NCBI GenBank assembly: GCA_021812845.1
Contig: JAKAML010000020.1
Location: forward strand, 1-10,376
Direction of reading: 5' to 3'
DNA length: 10,376 nt
From: Pseudomonadota bacterium
GTDB taxonomy: Bacteria > Pseudomonadota > Alphaproteobacteria > Rhizobiales > Hyphomicrobiaceae
In this document: positions 1-7,002 of the stretch, piece after piece
How the letters are laid out: every line of letters starts with the position of its first letter
Numbering within the stretch: the stretch's first letter is position 1
Program-made: the position numbers and the translations under genes
The notes under the pieces: generated by a model
Databases searched by the model: none
What the model was told of the DNA's origin: nothing
The model's input: only the letters and a program-made list of their open reading frames with translations

Positions 1-740
1 CCGCGCACCCAGCCCTTGCCCTGGAGCTGCCGGGCGGCGGAGGCGAGCGCGTCGGGGACGGAGCGGAAGATGTCGGTCGTGCCGTCGCGGTCGAGATCGT
101 GGGCGTGCTGGAAATACTCGGTCGGCATGAACTGCGTGAGGCCCATGGCGCCGGCCCACGACGAGCGCATGTCCGAGCGCGGCACGCCGGCCTCGAGCAT
201 CCTCAGCGCGGCGATCAGCTCGGCGCGGAACATCTCCTTGCGGCGGCCGAGATAGGCCTGGGTGGCGAGCACACGGATCGCATCGTGGCCGAGCGCGTGG
301 CGGCCGAAGGCGGTCTCGCGGCCCCAGATGGCGAGCACGGAGAAGCGGTCGACGCCGATCTCGGCCTCGATGCGGTCGAGGGCGGCCTTGTGGCGGGCGA
401 GCAGCACGCGGCCCTCGGCGGCGAGCTTCTCGAGATACGATTTGTCGAGATACTTGTCGGGCGGACGGGTGAACTCGGCCTGGCCGCGGCTGTCGGCCTT
501 GCCCTCCGGCCGGCCGGTCAGCACGAGGTCGGGGAGCGAAACGTCGGGCTTTCCGAGCCCGGCGAAGGCCTGGTCGAACGTCGCGCGGCTGACGCCGGCC
601 GCCAGCGCCTCGGGCCACAGGCCCGCGAGGAAGGCGCGGAACGACGGCTCGGCGCGGGGCGCGGTCGCGACGAGGAGCGCCACCGCGCCGAGCACCGCCA
701 GCACCCAGGCGAGACGCGCCAGCGGGCTCGCCCCCTTCAT
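1..740 (-). CDS. Lytic murein transglycosylase, MltB-type (SLT_2), 3' end outside window
   Basis: Periplasmic enzyme that cleaves peptidoglycan between MurNAc and GlcNAc, forming 1,6-anhydro ends. Reading down from ATG 740-738 gives 246 codons before the window edge. Residues 8-28 are hydrophobic after a Lys/Arg start (signal peptide or anchor). The MltB-family core follows: 'SVLAIWGRETAFGRH' at about 134-148 carries the expected catalytic Glu at 142, and 'AGAMGLTQFMPTEYF' at 196-210 is the substrate-groove signature. 'HDLDRDGTTDIF' at 214-225 is also typical of the family. The family usually continues well past this point, often with a C-terminal peptidoglycan-binding domain, so the end is missing here. 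No strong Shine-Dalgarno is visible before the ATG. The start rests on the signal peptide. It is co-directional with galE, 216 bp downstream of it. The product class is secure; the subfamily member is not. Confidence 0.9.
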   Translation of the reverse strand, partial: MKGASPLARLAWVLAVLGAVALLVATAPRAEPSFRAFLAGLWPEALAAGVSRATFDQAFAGLGKPDVSLPDLVLTGRPEGKADSRGQAEFTRPPDKYLDKSYLEKLAAEGRVLLARHKAALDRIEAEIGVDRFSVLAIWGRETAFGRHALGHDAIRVLATQAYLGRRKEMFRAELIAALRMLEAGVPRSDMRSSWAGAMGLTQFMPTEYFQHAHDLDRDGTTDIFRSVPDALASAARQLQGKGWVR

Positions 741-956
741 GGGGCAATTCTCGCCGCACCGACTGGGGTCCGAGCCGAGACCGACCACGCCACGATCCTC
801 CCGTGCCGCGCCGTGACGGCGCGCGATCCACGACCGCCGTGGTGGCGGCGATGTGGGGCCTTTTTACGACCGGCCGGAGGATAAGGCCATGCCCCGGGAC
901 AGCGGGCCGCGGGGCATCGGCGCGCCGCGCGGACCGTCGTTGCCGGCTCGCGGGTA
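741..956. other. Intergenic region between galE end and lytic transglycosylase start
   Basis: These 216 bp hold no convincing gene. Three inverted repeats are visible: a 17-bp dyad at 807-823, a 5-bp-stem hairpin at 834-848 (CCGCC/GGCGG), and a 6-bp-stem hairpin at 891-915 (GCCCCG/CGGGGC) just past the galE stop. None is followed on the minus strand by a T-run, so none is a clear intrinsic terminator. The promoter of the transglycosylase should lie here, but no convincing -35/-10 pair was found. Confidence 0.5.
807..823. promoter_or_regulatory. Perfect 8+1+8 dyad upstream of the lytic transglycosylase
   Basis: CGCGCCGT-G-ACGGCGCG is a perfect inverted repeat with a single central base, centred 75 bp upstream of the transglycosylase ATG. 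It could be an operator for a dimeric regulator or a transcript hairpin. In such GC-rich DNA some perfect dyads occur by chance, so this is a candidate only. Confidence 0.25.
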
Positions 957-1952
957 TCAGGCGGCCGCGAGCTTCGTCCGCGCGAGGTGGTCCTCCCAGG
1001 CGAGGGCCTGGGCGACGATGCGGTCGAGGTCGTCGTGCTCGGGCGTCCAGCCGAGCGTCGCGCGGATCTTTTCCGAAGCCGCGACGATGGCCGCCGGGTC
1101 GCCGGGCCGGCGGGGTGCGAGGTTGACTTCGAAATCGACGCCCGAGACCCGCTTCACCGCGGCGATCACCTCGTGCACCGAGTAGCCCTTGGTATAGCCG
1201 CAATTGAAGATGTCGGAGGTGCCGCCGCGGCGCAGGTAGGAGAGCGCCGAGATGTGGGCGCGGGCGAGATCCTTGACGTGGATGTAGTCGCGGATGCAGG
1301 TGCCGTCCGGCGTCGGGTAGTCGGTGCCGAAGACGTCCATGCGCGGCCGCTTGCCGAGCGCGGTTTCGCAGGCGACCTTGATGAGATGGGTGGCACCCTT
1401 GGTCGACTGCCCGGTGCGGCCGGCGGGATCGGCGCCGGCGACGTTGAAGTAGCGCAGCGCCACATAGCGCAGGGCGTGCGCGCGGCCGGCGTCGGCCAGC
1501 ATCAGCTCGGTCATCAGCTTGGACGTGCCGTAGGGCGACATCGGCGCCGGGGCCGCGGCCTCGGTGACCGGGTTCTCGGCCGGGTTGCCGTAGACGGCGG
1601 CGGTCGAGGAGAAGATGAAATGCGGGACGCCGGTTGCGACGGCAACCTCGATCAGGTTGCGTGAGTTCGACGTGTTGTTGCGGTAGTAGCCGAGAGGATC
1701 GGCGACCGACTCCGGGACCACGACCGAGCCGGCGAAGTGGATGATCGCCGTGACGCCGTGGCGGCGGATCACGGTGCCGACGAGGTCCTGATCGCCGGCG
1801 TCGCCGACGACGAGGCGCGCGGCCTCGGGCACGGCCCAGCGGAAGCCGGTCGAGAGATTGTCGACGACGACCACCTCCGCGCCGGCGTCGAGGAGCTCGA
1901 GGACCATGTGGCTGCCGATGTAGCCGGCGCCGCCGGTGACAAGAACGCTCAT
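957..1952 (-). CDS. galE: UDP-glucose 4-epimerase
   Basis: Cytoplasmic extended short-chain dehydrogenase/reductase that interconverts UDP-glucose and UDP-galactose with bound NAD+. The product is 331 residues, the normal length for the family. The NAD-binding 'GGAGYIG' is at 7-13, and 'DNLSTG' at 31-36 follows the second beta strand. The catalytic serine/threonine region 'SSTAAVYG' is at 115-122, and the YxxxK pair is Y141/K145 in 'YGTSK'. 'RYFNVAGA' and 'LGWTP' near the end are also GalE hallmarks. The start is fixed by the Rossmann fold beginning at residue 2. A weak purine stretch (AGAGAG) lies rather far upstream. It is divergent from galU, which makes its substrate, so the pair supplies UDP-sugars for polysaccharide. 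Related 4-epimerases acting on other UDP-sugars cannot be excluded. Confidence 0.94.
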   Translation of the reverse strand: MSVLVTGGAGYIGSHMVLELLDAGAEVVVVDNLSTGFRWAVPEAARLVVGDAGDQDLVGTVIRRHGVTAIIHFAGSVVVPESVADPLGYYRNNTSNSRNLIEVAVATGVPHFIFSSTAAVYGNPAENPVTEAAAPAPMSPYGTSKLMTELMLADAGRAHALRYVALRYFNVAGADPAGRTGQSTKGATHLIKVACETALGKRPRMDVFGTDYPTPDGTCIRDYIHVKDLARAHISALSYLRRGGTSDIFNCGYTKGYSVHEVIAAVKRVSGVDFEVNLAPRRPGDPAAIVAASEKIRATLGWTPEHDDLDRIVAQALAWEDHLARTKLAAA

Positions 1953-2330
1953 CTTGGGTATCCACTCTCTGGTCTTGATGCGCCGTCAGGGACGGGGCGC
2001 TAGGGTTGACGCGGCATCGATGTGACCCGAACGGGTGCGGCCGACCGCCGGACGGGTCGTCCCGGAGCAGCGGGCGGCGCCGGGGCCGGCGATCGAGCCG
2101 TCACCGGCCGCGGCATACAAATCGCATACCAACCGGTGGCGGTACCGGCAATCGCCCGCCGGGCACCTCGAAAGTGGCATGGGACGCGACGGCGGCGCGG
2201 GGCGGCCCTCCGGATCATCCCCAAGTCGGGCTGCGGGCGCCCGAGGCCCCCGCAGGCCGCACTCCCGCCACATCGGGACGCCAAGCCGCCGCGCCGGAAC
2301 GACGGGAACGAAGATGCGAGGGATTGGACG
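1953..2330. other. 378-bp divergent intergenic region, galE/galU promoters expected
   Basis: This stretch separates the divergent galE and galU starts and must contain both promoters. It is very GC-rich and holds no gene. An open frame runs through it into galU, but its predicted peptide is low-complexity and unlike GalU. The only AT-rich patch is around 2113-2135, where two GCATAC words occur 11 bp apart. I could not fix a convincing -35/-10 pair for either gene. Confidence 0.5.
2113..2134. promoter_or_regulatory. Tandem 11-bp imperfect repeat (GCATAC words) upstream of galU
   Basis: GCATACAAATC is followed directly by GCATACCAACC, matching at 9 of 11 positions, so GCATAC recurs one helical turn apart. 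It forms the only AT-rich patch between galE and galU. It may be a binding site for a regulator or overlap the galU promoter -10 region (TACAAA on the plus strand). The evidence is pattern only. Confidence 0.25.
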
Positions 2331-3215
2331 ATGACAGCCAGGAAGAAGCGCATCCGCAAGGCGGTGCTGCCGGTGGCGGGCCTCGGCACGCGGTTCCTGC
2401 CGGCGACCAAGGCGATGCCCAAGGAGATGCTGACGGTCGTCGACCGCCCCGTCATCCAGCACGTCGTCGACGAGGCGCGGGCGGCGGGCATCGAGCACTT
2501 CATCTTCATCACCGGCCGCAACAAGGGCGTCATCGAGGACCACTTCGACAGCCAGTTCGAGCTCGAGCGGACGCTCGCCGAGCGCGGCAAGAAGAGCGAG
2601 CTCGAGCTCCTGTCGCGCGATCTGCCCGACGCCGGCCAGACGAGCTTCACCCGCCAGCAGGCGCCGCTCGGCCTCGGGCACGCGGTCTGGTGCGCGCGCG
2701 ACATCGTCGGCGAGGAGCCGTTCGCGCTGTTGCTGCCGGACATGCTGCATCACGCCGACACGCCGTGCATGGCCGACATGATCAGGGCCTACGACAAGCA
2801 CGGCGGCAATCTCGTCGCGGTCTCGCCGGTGCCGAAGGACCAGACCCACCTCTACGGCATCGTCGGCGTCGAGAACGCCAAGGACAAGGTGTCGCCCATA
2901 ACGAAGATGGTCGAGAAGCCGCCGCGCGGCACCGCGCCGTCGAACCTCCATATCACCGGCCGCTACATCCTCCAGCCGGAGATCTTCGACCTCCTGTCGC
3001 AGCAGGAGCGCGGCACGGGCGGCGAGATCCAGCTCACCGATTCGATGATCCGGCTGATGGACGAGGCGCGCCAGCCGTTCCACGCCGTCCGCTTCGACGG
3101 CGACATCTACGACTGCGGATCGAAGATCGGCTTCCTGCTCGCCAACGTGGCCTATGCGCTCGCCCGCGACGACCTCGGCCCGAGCCTGAAGGCCGAGCTC
3201 AGGAAGATGGTGTGA
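2331..3215 (+). CDS. galU: UTP--glucose-1-phosphate uridylyltransferase (UDP-glucose pyrophosphorylase)
   Basis: Cytoplasmic nucleotidyltransferase that makes UDP-glucose and pyrophosphate from UTP and glucose-1-phosphate, the entry point to UDP-sugar, exopolysaccharide and LPS core synthesis. The 294-residue length matches the family. The nucleotide-binding 'AGLGTRFLPATKAMPKEML' is at 16-34, 'QQAPLGLGHAV' at 109-119, the metal-site 'LLLPD' ends at D137, and 'MVEKP', 'GRYIL' and 'GGEIQLTD' follow in the expected order. The ATG at 2331 is chosen over an in-frame start about 310 bp upstream because GAGGGA (2318-2323) lies 7 nt before it and homology begins here. Oddity: the last 59 bases of the gene lie within a 60-bp block repeated exactly at 7011-7070, at the far side of the TIR-STAND gene. 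The reading frame itself is intact. Confidence 0.96.
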   Translation: MTARKKRIRKAVLPVAGLGTRFLPATKAMPKEMLTVVDRPVIQHVVDEARAAGIEHFIFITGRNKGVIEDHFDSQFELERTLAERGKKSELELLSRDLPDAGQTSFTRQQAPLGLGHAVWCARDIVGEEPFALLLPDMLHHADTPCMADMIRAYDKHGGNLVAVSPVPKDQTHLYGIVGVENAKDKVSPITKMVEKPPRGTAPSNLHITGRYILQPEIFDLLSQQERGTGGEIQLTDSMIRLMDEARQPFHAVRFDGDIYDCGSKIGFLLANVAYALARDDLGPSLKAELRKMV

Positions 3216-3216
3216 G
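3157..3216 (+). repeat. 60-bp direct repeat, left copy (3' end of galU)
   Basis: This block runs from within the codon for the Ala of '..YALARDD' through the galU stop codon (3213-3215) plus one G. It is identical base for base to 7011-7070 in the same orientation. The flanks diverge at once on both sides (G before and A after here; A before and G after there). This copy is joined to the body of galU and is the functional one. It is read as the left attachment-type boundary of the cassette carrying the TIR-STAND gene. Confidence 0.97.
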
Positions 3217-3219
3217 AAG

Positions 3220-3238
3220 CCATCGACATTTGCGATGG
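3220..3238. repeat. Small hairpin at the left cassette boundary
   Basis: CCATCG and CGATGG form a perfect 6-bp stem around a 7-nt loop, starting 4 bp after the end of the left direct repeat. It could be part of an attachment site (arm or core-flanking dyad) or a weak galU transcript terminator; the following bases (TTCATTG) give no real T-run. The position next to the junction is the reason to list it. Confidence 0.35.
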
Positions 3239-3255
3239 TTCATTGACCGCGCCAT

Positions 3256-3306
3256 GACCGGACTTGCCTGACCCGGCGAAGGCCGGGGGCAGGCCATGGG
3301 GCGGTC
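3256..3306. repeat. Large imperfect hairpin (REP-like or terminator) after galU
   Basis: Inner arms GCCTG-A-CCCGGC (3266-3277) and GCCGGG-GG-CAGGC (3282-3294) pair around a GAAG loop. An outer GACCG (3256-3260) can pair with CGGTC (3302-3306). This is the strongest structure in the cassette's left arm and lies between two convergent genes, where a bidirectional terminator would fit. No T-run follows it, so it could instead be a dispersed REP-type palindrome. Other copies in the genome would decide. Confidence 0.4.
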
Positions 3307-3399
3307 GGAGCTCACGCTTTTCGACCGGAAAGCGGGCTCTCCTCCGGATCGGCTGACGTCCCGGGAGGTGGTGCGGTCACCAAGGTCGCGGCGCCGGGA

Positions 3400-6300
3400 T
3401 CAGACCTTGAGGCGGAAGCGGTCCATGAGTGATCGGCGCGAATGATCCGAGGGGCCGTCGCCGTAGTTCGAGGCGAGGACGTGGCCCCAGTTCAGGAGGT
3501 CGATCATGCCGTCGCCGCCGATGGCGCGCATGAAGGATCGCTCGTGGCGCGGCACGACCAGCACGAAGTAGTAAGCCCATCGACCGTTGCTGTCCTTGGC
3601 CTTCAGCTTGTGGACGCGGTGGCCGCGGTGGGAGACGAAGCGCTCGAGGAAGGTCGAAGGCTCGCCGACGCGCGGCTCCTTGCGCGTCGTGCCGTTCGGG
3701 TCGGCGGGCTCAGCCGCGATGCGTGACAGGAGCCGGCGGTCGCGCTGCCTGAGGCGGCGGAGCCGGCCCGCGTCCTGCTCGTCCTCGCCGCCCGCCAGCG
3801 GCGGCAGGACATCGAGCGCGCGGCGCGCCGTCTCGGTTCTCTCGCGCGACGACAGCGCCAGGAGCGAGGTCAGGGCGAGCGTCGGCAGAACTTCGCCGGA
3901 GACGTCGGCGGGCGGCCGGCGCAGGAGGGCGACCAGCGCGTCGTCGGCCGCCGACCCCTCGATCGCCGCAAGACGGCAGATCGCCTCCTCGCGGGTTTCC
4001 ACGCTGAGCGTCGGATCGAGCGCGGCGGCGGCCAGGGGCTCCGCGAGATCGCCGTCGCGGGCGCCGAGGCGGGCCAGGGCGATGGCGCAGCGTGGACTGA
4101 CGACGGCACCGGAGCGCAGGCGAATGGCGGTCATCGACTGCTGCCGGCGAGCGACCGAATCGGGATCGTCGGCGATGGCTTCGGTCTTGGTCGTGATCGT
4201 GCCGTCCGGCGGGTTGGCGCAGATCTCGTCGGCGCGCTTCGCCCAACGCATGAGCAGCGTATCGGGATCTTCCACAGCGAGCTGCATCTTCGCGAGCGAG
4301 AGCGCGATCCGATCGAGTACCCTGTCGTGCATCGGCGGGGTGCTGATCATGCGGGTGCCGGTCCGGCGGGCTTGGAGGAGGTACGTCATCTCCTCCAGGT
4401 TCTCCTGCCGCAGCCTCACCACCGGCTCGCCGCAGCCCAGGGCGTCCGTCAGCCATTGCAGTGCCCACGCCGCGGCGCTGGCCTCGAACCCGCCGCGGCC
4501 GGCCATCCCGATCAACTCGGCGGTGAGCGGCTGCAATCTCGTCTCTTCCTCCTCGTTCGCCGTCAGCACCTCCTGGAACGCGAGATCGAGAACCGAAACG
4601 GCAGCGGCGGCGGCGGCGACGGGGCTGCGGTCCTCTTTCATCGTCATCTGCACCTCGAGATACCGCTGGGTCTGGGTGCCGACCCAGTTCAAGCCGCTTT
4701 CGATAATCGGCCGACGGTAGCCGACTTCCGACGCGGGCAGGCCGATCCGCTCGGTGAAGGGCAGGGCGCAGATCGCGAGCGACCGACCGTCCGCTATGGT
4801 CGCGCTTTGTCGCGTCCGCTCGATCAATGGCTCGAAGAGCTGGCTGCGGTCGGCGCGGGTCAACGCGGCCTCGTCCAGGGTGCCGATCGCCTGCTCGACG
4901 ATCGTGGCGGCGATCTCGACGGGGACCGGCAATCCGTCCGCGATCGCATCGAGCAGCACCCGCAGGCGATAAGGAAGCGGACAGAGATCGGTCGGCTGCG
5001 CGACGGCACGGGTAGCGACGAAACGGGCGGTTTCGGGGTCGAGCATCTGCAAGGCCCGCGACAGCACCGGCAGCCAGCGGCGCCGGGTCTGGGCCGCGTC
5101 GTGATGGCCGCGAAGCTCGGAATGCAGCGCCTCCATCCGCTCGAACGGATCGGCGAACTCCTGCCGCTGCGGTGCGACGACCGCGTCCGGTCCACTCTCG
5201 CCGACCGGAAATGCGAGGGCCTCGGCGGCCAGTTGGCGATGCTCGCTCGGGTCGGTGAACGCCAGTCCCTGGATCGGGGAGCGCCGACCGCGGTCGATCT
5301 CCTGCGGGCGGAAGACGTGCGAGCGCGCGCAGATCGCGAGCGCGGCGCCGAGCGACAGCGATCCGAGCTCGGGCCAGGCTGCGCGACAGTCCGGCCACAC
5401 GGGATCCATCAGGCGGACGAGGTCGGAGCGGGAGAAGTACTCGCGTCCGGCCGCGAAGGTGCGCAAGGCCGTCGCGGCCAGAAGCTCGCGCAGGCCTTCG
5501 ATGGCCGAGAACTCCTCGGTCTCGGAAAGAACCTCGGTCAGATCGTGGTAGAACGGATCGACCGCCCATGACGGGCCCTCGCGACGGGTGAGGGGGAGCA
5601 CGTTGAGAATGAAGTGGGCGCTCCGGAATCGCGACGACTCTTGCAGGTTCTTGGTGACCTCTCCTTCGCCTCCGAGTTTGATCTTGGCGAGCAGACTGTC
5701 CTGTTGGCCGGTGTCGAGATCGAGGAGCTCGAACCGCGTGAACTTCGCGTATGGGAATCGCTTCTCGATGTCGCCGGTCGCGTTCCTGCTGCGGGCGGCC
5801 AGGACCGCCCGCGTGCCGGACCACTGCGTCGTTGCGGTCGTATCCGCCGCCGGGCTGCCCGACGTGCTCTCGCCCTTGCCACTCGGTAGCGCGGCGCCGA
5901 GCGCATCGAGGACACGGGTGATCGCCGCATCCGACCCGAGCCGGTCGACGTTGTCGAGCAGTACCAGCGTCGGCCGGCGGTTCGTGAGGTGGTTGTCGAT
6001 GGCGATGCGGACGCCTTCCGACTGCTCCGTGTTCAGGCGATTGCGCACGGGTGCGAGGGCGGCCTCGATGAGATCGCCTTTGTCGAGGCTTCGACCCGTC
6101 AGCACTGCGGCGTCGACGAGGAGCGGCAGGGCGCCGCCGTCGGGCCAGCCCGCGACTTCGAGCCGGCGTGGCTCGGAGGCCCGGTCCGTGCTGATGGCGT
6201 TCGTGAAATCCCCGGCGCACGCGAGAGCCATGTGACGGAGGGCGATGCTCTTGCCGCGGTTGCGTCCACCCAGAATCGTGGAGGCATTGCCTGTCCGGCC

Positions 6301-6906
6301 GTCGACGAGATGGCTGATGGTGCAGATGGCCGGCAGCCTGTCCTCAGACTTCGGCGGTCTCCTGTCGTGCTCCGTGAGCGGGCGCAGGCGGACCGCGCAA
6401 TATCCGTCTTCCAAGGTCAATCCGCTGCCGAGCTCGGTGTGCGCCAGAACGTTCTCGAGCGCGAGAGCATACTCCTGGAGCCTTCTCCGATCGTCGTTGA
6501 CCTGCTGCTCCGGGGTGGCGACGCCCTTGCTGAGGATCCACTGCAGGAGCGAGCCCAGGCTCGTGCTGTGCCTCTGGCTACCGCTCCAACCCCGGAAGTC
6601 GATGGCGTTGCCTTGCCTGTAGGCATCGGGAATGGAGCGCGACGGCTCGTCGATATGGATCGAGACGAGCTTCTTGTCGGCGAGGCGTGCCTCCTTGAGC
6701 ACCTCGGCACTCCCGATGGCGTCGCTCGACCAGATCACGACCACGGCCCTCGCGGCGTCGATCTCGCGCTCGATCGTCGGGCTCCAATCCACGTTGCCCA
6801 TCTGCCGGTCGCGAAAGACCGTCAGGCGAAAGCGCTCGAGCGCGGCTTCCAGGTCGATGGCGGTGCGCTCGTTCGCGCGCGAGTAGCTGATGAAAACGTC
6901 GGCCAT
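3400..6906 (-). CDS. TIR-domain NACHT/STAND-like NTPase with helical C-terminal region, putative anti-phage NLR-like protein
   Basis: The product is 1168 residues. Residues 1-128 are a TIR domain: 'DVFISYSR' at 3-10, 'FRDRQMG..W' at 31-41, and 'VVVIWSSDAIGSAEVLKEA' at 55-73, with E72 at the usual NADase glutamate position. An NTPase module follows: Walker A 'GGRNRGKS' at 213-220, 'LPLLVDAAVL' at 260-269, Walker B 'TLVLLDNVD' at 313-321, and a sensor-like 'AVLAARSR' at 367-374. The rest is largely helical and repeat-like, ending in a separate 89-residue module (about 1080-1168). By family knowledge, such STAND proteins bind an invader ligand, oligomerise and trigger the TIR domain to destroy NAD+. 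That function is inferred here. ATG 6906 is chosen because the TIR domain starts at once. The open frame continues upstream without support. It has no Shine-Dalgarno. It is the only gene between the two 60-bp repeats. Domain order is certain; close family (Avs, bNACHT or new) is not. Confidence 0.85.
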   Translation of the reverse strand: MADVFISYSRANERTAIDLEAALERFRLTVFRDRQMGNVDWSPTIEREIDAARAVVVIWSSDAIGSAEVLKEARLADKKLVSIHIDEPSRSIPDAYRQGNAIDFRGWSGSQRHSTSLGSLLQWILSKGVATPEQQVNDDRRRLQEYALALENVLAHTELGSGLTLEDGYCAVRLRPLTEHDRRPPKSEDRLPAICTISHLVDGRTGNASTILGGRNRGKSIALRHMALACAGDFTNAISTDRASEPRRLEVAGWPDGGALPLLVDAAVLTGRSLDKGDLIEAALAPVRNRLNTEQSEGVRIAIDNHLTNRRPTLVLLDNVDRLGSDAAITRVLDALGAALPSGKGESTSGSPAADTTATTQWSGTRAVLAARSRNATGDIEKRFPYAKFTRFELLDLDTGQQDSLLAKIKLGGEGEVTKNLQESSRFRSAHFILNVLPLTRREGPSWAVDPFYHDLTEVLSETEEFSAIEGLRELLAATALRTFAAGREYFSRSDLVRLMDPVWPDCRAAWPELGSLSLGAALAICARSHVFRPQEIDRGRRSPIQGLAFTDPSEHRQLAAEALAFPVGESGPDAVVAPQRQEFADPFERMEALHSELRGHHDAAQTRRRWLPVLSRALQMLDPETARFVATRAVAQPTDLCPLPYRLRVLLDAIADGLPVPVEIAATIVEQAIGTLDEAALTRADRSQLFEPLIERTRQSATIADGRSLAICALPFTERIGLPASEVGYRRPIIESGLNWVGTQTQRYLEVQMTMKEDRSPVAAAAAAVSVLDLAFQEVLTANEEEETRLQPLTAELIGMAGRGGFEASAAAWALQWLTDALGCGEPVVRLRQENLEEMTYLLQARRTGTRMISTPPMHDRVLDRIALSLAKMQLAVEDPDTLLMRWAKRADEICANPPDGTITTKTEAIADDPDSVARRQQSMTAIRLRSGAVVSPRCAIALARLGARDGDLAEPLAAAALDPTLSVETREEAICRLAAIEGSAADDALVALLRRPPADVSGEVLPTLALTSLLALSSRERTETARRALDVLPPLAGGEDEQDAGRLRRLRQRDRRLLSRIAAEPADPNGTTRKEPRVGEPSTFLERFVSHRGHRVHKLKAKDSNGRWAYYFVLVVPRHERSFMRAIGGDGMIDLLNWGHVLASNYGDGPSDHSRRSLMDRFRLKV

Positions 6907-6908
6907 GG

Positions 6909-6920
6909 CGCGGGTCCGCG
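6909..6920 (-). promoter_or_regulatory. Hairpin occupying the ribosome-binding position of the TIR-STAND gene
   Basis: On the transcript CGCGG-AC-CCGCG ends 2 nt before the ATG, exactly where a Shine-Dalgarno would be expected; no AGGAG-like word is found in the roughly 60-nt leader. With realistic folding it is a 4-bp stem with a 4-nt loop. It would keep initiation low, which would suit a toxic effector, but the effect is inferred. Confidence 0.35.
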
Positions 6921-6973
6921 AGGCGGGCTGGCTCGGAAAGGAATGCGAGGTGGAAATGTCAGTGTGGCGACTG

Positions 6974-7002
6974 ATTAGATCAGGTTTCGCAGGCAGTGTG
7001 AA
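6974..7002 (-). promoter_or_regulatory. Sigma70-like promoter of the TIR-STAND gene
   Basis: On the minus strand TTCACA (7002-6997, 5 of 6 to TTGACA) is followed by exactly 17 bp and TCTAAT (6979-6974, 5 of 6 to TATAAT). This sits in the most AT-rich stretch of the area and predicts a start near 6967, about 60 nt before the ATG. The -35 box begins 9 bp inside the right direct repeat, so the promoter belongs wholly to the cassette. Confidence 0.65.

Larger units (their letters stand above)
3217..3399. other. Left arm of the cassette, non-coding
   Basis: This 183-bp stretch lies between the galU stop/left repeat and the stop of the TIR-STAND gene. It carries a small hairpin at 3220-3238 directly at the boundary, a large imperfect hairpin at 3256-3306, and a third stem at 3315-3334 (CGCTTT/AAAGCG). 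galU and the TIR-STAND gene converge here, so one or more of these may end transcription, but none has a following T-run on either strand. No gene was found. Confidence 0.55.

Noticed and set aside
861..865. TTTTT run with nearby GC-rich sequence as an intrinsic terminator
   Set aside because: The plus strand has no gene upstream of it to terminate, and no hairpin immediately precedes it in the proper orientation.
2022..2330. N-terminal extension of GalU
   Set aside because: Unlike any GalU N-terminus. A proper Shine-Dalgarno and the family's usual length support ATG 2331.
2006..3271. 421-residue plus-strand frame over galU
   Set aside because: Out-of-frame shadow of galU; Arg/Pro/His-rich translation.
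3587..5571. Long plus-strand open frames opposite the TIR-STAND gene
   Set aside because: Antisense shadows caused by high GC; the translations are compositionally biased, and no start is supported by a ribosome-binding site.
3710..6220. 836-residue open frame on the minus strand
   Set aside because: Out-of-frame shadow of the TIR-STAND gene with Arg/Gly/Pro-rich low-complexity translation and no motif.
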